This document shows positions 56,907 through 64,000 of a DNA stretch of 64,000 nt, piece by piece. The first letter of the stretch is position 1, and every line of letters begins with the position of its first letter. This DNA is from Ypsolopha sequella (taxonomy: Eukaryota; Arthropoda; Insecta; Lepidoptera; Ypsolophidae): positions 19,595,221 to 19,659,220 of the forward strand of contig OW203986.1 in assembly GCA_934047225.1 (NCBI GenBank), written 5' to 3'. The notes beneath the pieces were generated by a model. It was not told where the DNA came from. It worked only from the letters and a program-made list of their open reading frames with translations, and made no database searches. The position numbers and the translations under genes are program-made.

Positions 56907-57221
56907 TTGAAGCGTACGAGCGGTGTCCAGGGTAATCCCGGCCCACGGAGTCCAGGGTATAGCCCGGCCCACCCTCAGCGGACAAGGAGTCGAGAGCTGC
57001 CAGACCAGCCGATGCCCGCTGACGCCCGCCGCCCGCCGCCGCCCGCCGATGACCGCTGCGAGCCGCCGCGCCATGTCACGTGTCGCCCCTCACCGTCAAG
57101 TCATAGCCGTGGTGCCGATATTTTTTTAAGTACAGTCTACTAGACAAGTAAGTCACTATCAATGATATGTTTTTATGTACTTCCCTATATTTTTGAAACG
57201 ATTTCCATCGTCTAGTTTGTT
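56907..57221 (+). other. Gypsy leader, right of the LINE insertion
   Basis: It holds a direct repeat (CCAGGGTAATCCCGGCCCAC, then CCAGGGTATAGCCCGGCCCAC) and a GC-rich block at 57000-57110. Short open frames here show no conserved domain. The leader continues the sequence left of the LINE (51589-51674). Confidence 0.6.
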
Positions 57222-57635
57222 ATGTCTGAGTTAACCGAGTTAGAAATTATTTATGAGAGATAAATTGAAATAAAAGCATATCTCATTAAAGTCGGACCAG
57301 CCAGAAGGCAAAGTTCAGAGACAGCTCAGCTCAAGTTTCAAGAAGCTCAAGAATTATACAGTCGTTTGGAGTCTATTTCGTCTGATATAAGAGTAAAAAT
57401 AGAATCGAGTATATTAAATAGTGAAGAAATACAAGCATCTAACATATTGGTAGGAAATATACGAGGGATTTACCAATATATTTTAAGTTTAAATATTCCT
57501 ATATATGTAGATAAGTGCACAGAATCCGTAAACATGGCGCAAGATAATTTCGATTTAAAAACAGCCATCGCCCTGTTGCCTATTATGACAGGTCAGGAGC
57601 AGGTTACCTCTCAACTGATAGACAGTATCAAATTT
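57222..57635 (+). pseudogene. Gypsy gag remnant with an in-frame stop
   Basis: ATG at 57222 begins MSELTELEIIYER, followed by TAA at 57261-57263. The same frame then stays open (KAYLIKVGPARRQSS, ESISSDIRVKIESSI, QDNFDLKTAIALLPIMTG) to about DSIKFYS at 57635. This looks like the N-terminal part of an mdg1-type gag. It stops where RT sequence begins, so the rest of gag, protease and the first half of RT are deleted. Confidence 0.65.
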
Positions 57636-58163
57636 TACAGCTTTCAACGCAGGGAAATAGTACCAAATGAAACGCTGTCCCATGGGTCTCAAAACAAGTG
57701 CCAGTGTTTTTTCGAGGCTTATGACCATAGCAATGGCAGGCCTTAATTTTGACAAGTGTTTTATTTATTTAGATGATTGCGTAGTAATAGGAAAATCCAT
57801 GGCACACCATAATAAAAATCTCGTAAGCGTACTGAACCGATTGCGTGAGGTTAATCTTAAACTTAACCCTATAAAGTGTGAGTTCCTTCGACAGGAAATA
57901 ATTTACCTAGGACATCAAATCATATCCGAAGGTATTTTTCCAGACCCAGATAAAATTACAACGATAAAAAATTATTCAAGGCCGAATAACGCCGACGAGG
58001 TAAAACGGTTTGTTGCATTCACGAACTATTACCGTCGCTTTATATCACATTTCGCTGACATCGTATTTCCGTTACATGCATTAGGCAAAAAAGGTGCAAA
58101 ATTCGAATGGACTATTGATTGCGAAAATGCATTTCAGAAATTAAAATTGGCGCTCTGTAATCC
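57630..58163 (+). pseudogene. Gypsy reverse transcriptase, C-terminal part
   Basis: In the frame of 57667, RT begins abruptly with NFTAFNAGK, a TAG at 57655-57657, then YQMKRCPMGLKTSASVFSRL (equivalent of the MPFGLKNAP block), FIYLDDCVVIG (catalytic DD), YLGHQIISEGIFPDPDKI and FTNYYRRFISHFAD. The tether motif FEWTIDCENAFQKLKLAL is followed by CNP and then jumps to integrase-linker sequence. RNase H is thus removed. The stop codon also disables the fragment. Confidence 0.85.
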
Positions 58164-59708
58164 GCGTTAAGTCGACTTCCGGTTTCGTCTAAAGACCTTA
58201 AAGACTTACAAGAACATGTAGTTTCCGTGTTGACAAGAGCACAGACGAAAAGACTAGAGAGTCAGGGCACCCACCATGACCGACCCACCGAGCCTTTTAC
58301 TTCCAGTAGGCCTGATCAACCTACAGCAGTAGAGGTGCTCAAACGACCAAATGAGATAACTGAATTAATTTTCTTAAACAATTTTAATGACAAAAGTTTG
58401 AATATTTCAGAGTATGTTTCAAGTGACGCTAACTATTGCACTTATATACCATCGCAATCCGCGATCATTCTTGATACCCGATCGTTATCGACCGAGTTGG
58501 TGTTAGCGAGGGATCTCGAAAAATTGTGCCAAAAGTTAAATATTGTAGAGCTACTCATCATAAAAAATAGGAGTAACGCTCGATTTATTAAAAGTATACT
58601 GCGCAGTATCAACAAATGTAAAATCGCGTCACCAAAATTCCTTATTACAAGAGACATAGATCGTATTTCAGACAGGGATGAAATAACGACAATTTTAAAT
58701 GACTTTCACCTTTTGCCCACAAGTGGACATGCAGGTATGAATCGCATGTTAAATAACATTAAAAAATACTATTTTTGGCCTGGTATGACTAATGACGTTA
58801 TGAATTATGTAAAACGTTGTAAGAGTTGTCAAATTCAGAAACACACGAACAGACACATCAAAGAGCCTATGGTTATAACCTCCGCTGCCAACTCGGCATT
58901 TGAAAAAATTAGTTTAGACATTATGGGCCCACTAGATATAGATAATCATAATAAAAGGTACATCCTTACTATACAGTGCGATCTAAGCAAATATGTAGAG
59001 GCTTATCCTTTGGAGCGAAAAGACGCTGAAACTGTGGCCAAAGCTTTTGTTAACAGTTTTATATTGCGTTACGGTATCCCAAAAGAGATACTGACCGATA
59101 GAGGTACCGAATTTACGTCATCAGTGATGAGTGATGTGTGTAGGTTACTAGGTATCGAGAAATTAATATCTACCGCGTACCATCACGAGACTTTAGGAGG
59201 CATAGAAAATACGCATAAGCACTTAGGCGCCTACCTTAGGATTCAATGTGAAAACAACAGGAGTGATTGGAGCGAGTGGGTTCCGTTTTGGTGTTTTTCT
59301 TTCAACACTAGTGTACATTCAGAGACGAAATACACTCCATACGAACTCGTGTTTGGCAAACTTTGTAACCTTCCATCCAATTTATGTAAGGGAGTCGATC
59401 CTTTGTATAACTTCGACGACTACCCCAAAGAGTTAAAATACAGATTGCAAAAAGCTCAGTTAGATGCTAAGCAAAATCTTTTAAATAGTAAATCCTTAAG
59501 AAAATTTAATTTTGATAAAAATTGTAATACTATTAAATATAAGCCAGGAGATCTAGTTTTAGTGAAAAATCAAGTAGGTAATAAGTTGGATTGTGTTTAC
59601 GAAGGCCCTTTTGTAGTTTTAGAAGATTTATCACCAAATGTGAAGATTGATAAGTTTAATAAAGAATATTTGGTTCATAAAAATAATACGAAATTATTTC
59701 GTGATTGA
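58163..59708 (+). CDS. Gypsy (mdg1-like) integrase
   Basis: The frame is open from ALSRLP at the RNase H/integrase junction through VLTRAQTKR (first ATG-equivalent at 58227) to the TGA after 59705. It contains the His/Cys zinc module (HLLPTSGHAG with RCKSCQ) and the DDE core: SLDIMGP, LTDRGTEF and HHETLGGIENTHK (Glu). A C-terminal chromatin- or DNA-binding region follows with KPGDLVLVKNQVG and YEGPFVVLED. The phrase ETLGGIENTHKHLG fits mdg1-type elements. All three catalytic acids are present, but there is no promoter or frame linking it to an intact gag-pol, so it is probably not made normally. Confidence 0.9.
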
Positions 59709-59824
59709 ATATTTAGTTGAATTTTTACAATTAAGCAAAAATGTTTTCATTGATTTTATTTTAAGTTTTTGTAATGTAAACATTTTTTTTTTTCTTTCAA
59801 AGGGATGTGTAACCATATACTTTC

Positions 59825-59832
59825 GGGGGAGA
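59825..59832 (+). other. Polypurine tract of the gypsy element
   Basis: GGGGGAGA lies immediately before the 3' LTR, where plus-strand synthesis of LTR elements is primed. Confidence 0.8.
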
Positions 59833-60007
59833 TGTAGCATTGCGACATGCACTTTCGTGCGTCATTAAAGTTACGCTTAGTCAGTAAGTTAGAATTAAGG
59901 TATTTTTGTACTAATTAAATATATTCATTCATTATACGACCATCAACCAAACAACATGTTTCCTTTAACTTGTTCCTGACATCAGTACACCTACACGTAT
60001 CCCCACA
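59833..60007 (+). repeat. 3' LTR of the gypsy element
   Basis: 175 bp, no difference seen from 51399-51573; followed by AGGT. Confidence 0.95.
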
Positions 60008-60011
60008 AGGT

Positions 60012-60955
60012 ACAAAAGGAACCTTTATGGTGAGACTCCATTGTCCGTCCATCCCATAGTTCTGTGGTTCGTCCCTATGCCACAGCCTCATAATTTTAGC
60101 ACCGTTAAAGATAGAGACTTGAAATTTGGAACAAAAATCGGATTGCAAAAAAAAAAATTTAATTGTTCAAAATATTTCTAAAACAAAAAAGACAAAAAAA
60201 AATTATTCTAAAAATACAATATTGTACCCATAATTTTACTTAGACTAAATTATGTTAAGGTGTGTTTAAATTTAATTAAGCCGTATTTTCGAATTTGTGG
60301 TCTAAGAAACCTCATGATGATGAATATTTTTACGAAAAAGCTGTGACGTAACTTAAGAAATGGCTGTTTAGAAATGTGTCCTTTGCTATCAAGATAAATT
60401 TATAATAATTTGCTTCCGACTGATTTGACAGATGAATGCCAGATGAGTAGACAGACAGAGACAAACCACTATTTTTATAAGCAATCACAAATCACAATCA
60501 GTATAATGTCTAAAATTCTCAAGTGACGTCATATCAGACAATTTTTAAAAAAAACATGAAAAAATAATGGTTAATTTATATACCAAAAAAATAAAACTAT
60601 GTCCTACGACGGTGTATATTCTATGAAAAAAATAAAAAAAAAAAATAAGAAATTAAGTTATGGGAATTGTATACATATAAGAGTTGATTGTAAAAATATA
60701 TACTTAAACTATATTTACTGGCACTAATTTCGAGAAATCTTTGAAAAACCACAAAAATGTATATCCCTCCGCCTTATCTCCGAAACTGGAGGACCGAAAA
60801 ATATGAAAAATATCATAGTAATATGTCCTTACGTAAAAATTACAGGAAATATATAGTAGTTGAGAAATTCATGAAAACAAAATGAGAAAATTGCCAAAAC
60901 TGTCGAATTACGGAACCCTAGGTATGCGAGTCTGACTTGCACTTCACCGGTTTTT
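60012..60955 (+). repeat. Right part of the dispersed repeat hit by the gypsy element
   Basis: ACAAAAGGAACCTTTATGG, GACTCCATTGTCCGTCC and, at the end, TACGGAACCCTAGGTATGCG, AGTCTGACTTGCACTTCACC match the CGACTCGCACTTGG family. This ~950-bp copy is longer than the one at 9405 and AT-rich in the middle. Confidence 0.7.
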
Positions 60956-61287
60956 TTCTTCTTCTATACAATCGTTCGTGACGTTACAACAACATATACG
61001 GAACCCCTAAACTATTGTGAAGGACTTATGCCTAATCGGCAAAGAGGAATAATAAAAATAACATGATCGTAAACATTTTATTTCTTTTAAATAGGTATCC
61101 AAAGATGTGTACATGGTCTACAGTCCGGGTACTTTTATTTATAAACTTATATGCTGTTATTTGTAAGAATGGTACGTGTTTATACAGCCATTACAGTTGT
61201 TATTAAACTTGATCAAAAAATCGTTAAAATCAATTATTTAAAAAATACTTATATTCATAATTTCTTATCCGTGTATCTTATAAAATT

Positions 61288-61686
61288 ATTTTCAATGCAA
61301 GTGCTCGTAAAGGCCCACTTTTTATGCATCAAAACCGAAGAGAAAGTCGAATATTTTGCCCTAGGGCTTTATTATTATTATTATTTTTAATTTATTTACA
61401 ATGGTTGGCTAACCTACAGCCTTTTCTGTGTTCCATAAATGTTATATTTTTTTTCCACTGTTTAACGGCTTTGGAAACAGTCCTTTTAAGCCAATCATAA
61501 TTTAAAGTTCACAAGATTATATTTGTTTTATTTCCTCACACTATGCATTCAAAAACGTAGTATGATACACGGGCGTAAGAGCAATAAATTACTCGGTTAC
61601 GTTTAAAACACTCGCTACGCTACGCTCGTGTTTTAAATCGTCCTCGTGGTTTATTCCTTTTCGCCCTTGTAGCATAAACTACTGTT
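61288..61686 (+). repeat. ~380-bp dispersed repeat, copy C
   Basis: Matches copies A and B from GTGCTCGTAAAGGCCC to TAGCATAAACTACTG. It ends ~65 bp before the first lectin exon and so forms the 3' part of that intron. Confidence 0.8.
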
Positions 61687-61752
61687 TTGTTTCTACTTAT
61701 CTGCAATCTGCATAACGTCTGATATCCGACATAACACTTTAGTGTTTTTTAG

Positions 61753-62004
61753 ACCCGGTATTTAGACAAGACTACATTTGGGCCTCTGCACATAAATCCT
61801 ACTACAGAATTCATGACCAAGCCACCAACTGGGAGTACGCGAGGCATGCTTGTGAAACAGAAGGTACTGCGTTGGCCGTACCAGAGAGCATCATGGAACT
61901 GGAAAACTTGAAGACTCTCATATCCAACATGAAGGCACATTTCACTGCAATATACATCGGAATACACGATATGTTCTCGCAAGGGGACTATGTTACAATT
62001 AAAG
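61753..62004 (+). CDS. C-type lectin, exon encoding first half of a carbohydrate-recognition domain (partial gene)
   Basis: Acceptor TTTTTTAG ends at 61752 and the donor AAAG|GTCGGT follows 62004. The exon begins with two bases of a split codon and ends in phase 1. It encodes PVFRQDYIWASAHKSYYRIH, then an alpha-helical stretch typical of a C-type lectin domain (NWEYARHACETEGTALAVP) and the second strand region (YIGIHDMFSQGDYVTI). The order Tyr-Tyr-Arg-Ile-His, W..AR..C...G..L..P and IGI.D matches the N-terminal half of insect immulectin domains, secreted haemolymph pattern-recognition proteins. No signal-peptide exon is recognisable upstream; the 450 bp before it is repeat DNA. It splices in frame to 63625. 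Confidence 0.88.
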
Positions 62005-63624
62005 GTCGGTATTTAAGGCGACTAGCACCGTGAAATTGGGGGGAAAATCGTAAAATGCAATTAATCACTAAAAACTGTGTTTTTTTGCAAGTATTTTGTT
62101 TCTACAACTTTCCGTGACCGTGATTCGTTAGACTCAATAATATTCCAATTTAATTCATATTCCAAGTGCCAATTTTAAAAATATTAGAGTTAAATTGGAA
62201 TTTGGAATTATTCCAACATGCCAATTCAATAATATTAAAATATATAAAAAAGTTAATAAATATAAATGAAGTTGATAGTCGTGATTGTCGGCACTTGGTG
62301 GAACTTATGACACATTAAATAAAATTTAATATAAAAAATGAAAAAACGTCCACGCTTCGAAAATGCTGCAACGTCATCGGTGAATATATTCACACCCGCC
62401 TTCTCAGTTGACGCGAATTCTACAAGCCGTCTACAAGTAATCGCATCTCACACATTTTACTCTTATCTGGGGGCACTGCTGCCCCTGCTAAAGCAAGCCA
62501 AAGGAAGCAGGGCATTACGTACCTTTTTCGAAGCATTTCATCGATTTTCGAAGCTTCGGTCTGGATTCTGGTTCGAGCCCAAATTCTCAAACTGAGGTGT
62601 AATTTGTACACTAATGACACACGCTTAGTTTCATTTATCTAGTAGATTTAATACTTTAGATTTTATTATTAAAATAAATAAAATAAAATAAAAAGACATT
62701 TATTTAACACACCATTATAGACAAAGTAGAATCAATAAGAAATTAAGAATTCTTAAACGTAAAATTGTATAGCACTGTTAAAAAGGACGGTAACTCAGCA
62801 TATGTTCCTATTGTTCCTATACCAAAGGCATTAAGAACGCTGCTACGTAAAATATTTCGATTTCCTCACTCACTGACTCACTGACTTACTCGTTCATGAT
62901 CACCAAAGCTAAAATTTGGTATGCAGGTCCATACTGCAGGTGCCATACTTTTTGATCAACATGTAGGGTTTATAGTGTAGAGTTCAGGGCTTATAGCTTT
63001 TTAACAGTGAAAGCGTTATGAGTATATGAGTCTTGGCAACCCAATTTAAATGAAATGTATTTAGTAAAATCATAGATTTAGAATGTATAAGATAAATAAT
63101 GTAGTAGAGATAATGATACCAAAAAATTACCATAATATTACTATTATTTTTACTATTTTACTTAATATTTTGGACAATGCTGCATATAACTACTACATAC
63201 AACAAAGAAAATCAATACGTTACTGTAAAAACTATTTTTTAGGCCGATTAATACGAGAAATTAGACAATATGTGGTTCAACACATTCTAATGACCAAATC
63301 ATATGTACCTGTGAAATGTGTAATTAATTGGGTTATTTCTCCTTGTCACATCACAATTACTCACTGCACAAGATAAACCAATCACTATTTATCAATTTAG
63401 TTACATAATATTTAAATATTATTATAAAATCCGCAATCACAACCGAGCAAACTGGACGCTATGGGCACTTACTCGAAAAAACATCGACACATCGGTTCTT
63501 TGTTGTGCATCTCTTTCTCTCTTGCAAGGTGTTCATAAAGGTAGGACATCTCTTTTATACGCTATGGACGTCTTTTAAGCGCAGCGAATCCTATGTCTAT
63601 GAGTAAAATGTTTATAAATTCCAG
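62005..63624 (+). other. Intron between the two lectin exons, filled with repeats
   Basis: This 1620-bp intron has GT..AG borders. It contains a copy (about 62455-63060) of a dispersed repeat also found at 39220-39850, AAATAAAATA-rich DNA at 62660-62700, and AT-rich sequence. No coding exon was recognised in it. Confidence 0.7.
62455..63060 (+). repeat. Dispersed repeat with GACT segment, copy 2
   Basis: TTATCTGGGGGCACTGCTG, GCCAAAGGAAGCAGGGC, CTCACTGACTCACTGAC, TTGGTATGCAGGTCC and GAGTCTTGGCAACCC are shared in order with 39220-39850. Confidence 0.7.
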
Positions 63625-63825
63625 GTATACCGATAGCTGATACATTACTGAACATATTCTGGTCCGAGGGTAAGCCTGACAACGAGAACCGGACGGGCAG
63701 CTGCGTGGTGATGTCCAGAGATGCGTTACTGCACAATGTACCCTGTGGCGACAAGTACCCATTCCTGTGCAAAATTCGGATAGAAGATGTGAAGGCCAAT
63801 TCAGATTGTGGTAACTTTGACACAG
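63625..63825 (+). CDS. C-type lectin, exon encoding second half of the carbohydrate-recognition domain (partial gene)
   Basis: Acceptor AAATTCCAG ends at 63624 and the donor ACAG|GTGCGT follows 63825. Joined to the previous exon it gives G-IPIADTLLNIFWSEGKPDNE, then the domain's last two cysteine regions (TGSCVVM, NVPCGDKYPFLCKI). In C-type lectins the tripeptide after the tryptophan strand is EPN (mannose type) or QPD (galactose type). Here it is KPD, and the usual WND is replaced by LHN, so calcium-dependent sugar binding may be altered. NRT is a possible glycosylation sequon. The frame continues past the CRD (DVKANSDCGNFDTG), so a further domain, as in two-CRD immulectins, may lie right of the window. 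Confidence 0.9.
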
Positions 63826-64000
63826 GTGCGTTTGGGGGCGGTATAAGATAAATAGTTACTAACCGTTTGATGGTTAAGTATGTAATATCTATTGACGAAA
63901 GATGAATCCTTATTTATACTTAATTATACGTGATTATTGATATCTAAAAGGAATGCGGCAAACGTGTAGACGTGCCGCCATAGTGCGCATTTTTTGGAAG

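Larger units (their letters stand above)
51399..60007 (+). mobile_element. mdg1-like gypsy LTR retrotransposon, internally deleted, with nested LINE
   Basis: 175-bp LTRs at 51399-51573 and 59833-60007 read identically and have TG...CA ends. They are flanked by AGGT at 51395-51398 and 60008-60011, the 4-bp duplication usual for gypsy/mdg1 elements. A primer-binding site follows the left LTR and a GGGGGAGA polypurine tract precedes the right one. Without the nested LINE (51683-56898 plus one 8-bp duplication) the element is ~3.4 kb. It keeps part of gag, the end of RT and a whole integrase; protease, most of RT and RNase H are gone. No envelope gene is present. Confidence 0.93.

Noticed and set aside
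1..64000. CRISPR arrays, operons, rRNA or bacterial genes
   Set aside because: Nothing of this kind was seen; spliced exons and insect retroelements show a eukaryotic genome.

Overview
This window is eukaryotic, AT-rich, intron- and transposon-dominated DNA that reads as a lepidopteran (moth or butterfly) nuclear genome. The evidence is split coding exons with GT/AG borders, an immulectin-like C-type lectin, a DIP/lachesin-type neuronal immunoglobulin receptor, and many copies of repeats typical of Lepidoptera. There is no prokaryotic operon, CRISPR array or rRNA.

Host genes. Two partial genes, both on the + strand, are supported. The 3' part of a GPI-anchored Ig-superfamily receptor of the Dpr-interacting protein (DIP)/lachesin family has exons at 5014-5133, 28030-28200 and 29011-29237, so the first ~29 kb is mostly its introns. 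A C-type lectin domain is split over exons 61753-62004 and 63625-63825 at the right end. Between them (about 29.4-61.7 kb) I see no host exon.

Mobile elements. (1) At 5.6-8.7 kb a TTAA-flanked foldback MITE is split by a BEL/Pao LTR element with identical 446-bp LTRs, a CATGA target duplication and a pol gene reduced to an integrase remnant. Its leader holds four tRNA-Tyr-type primer-binding-site look-alikes. (2) At 13.06-14.55 kb a dead LINE reverse transcriptase is split by a mariner-like MITE with a TA duplication. (3) At 46.3-47.9 kb lies a decayed jockey-like LINE. (4) At 51.4-60.0 kb an mdg1-like gypsy element with identical 175-bp LTRs and an AGGT duplication sits in an old dispersed repeat. 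It has lost protease, most of RT and RNase H, and contains a nested CR1-like LINE with both ORFs intact. Many short foldback MITEs, a hAT-like element, a ~990-bp mariner derivative and fragments of RTE-type LINEs fill most of the rest.

Most notable signals. Directly after the last Ig exon there are five exon-derived copies in exact 123-bp (41-codon) register, each carrying splice-donor-like sequences. Two unrelated LTR elements are both deletion derivatives with identical LTRs, which suggests mobilisation in trans. The BEL leader has multiple PBS-like copies. The CR1-like ORF1 has a hydrolase-fold domain that appears to lack its nucleophile, and its ORF2 start overlaps the ORF1 stop. A small hairpin core recurs in unrelated foldback elements.
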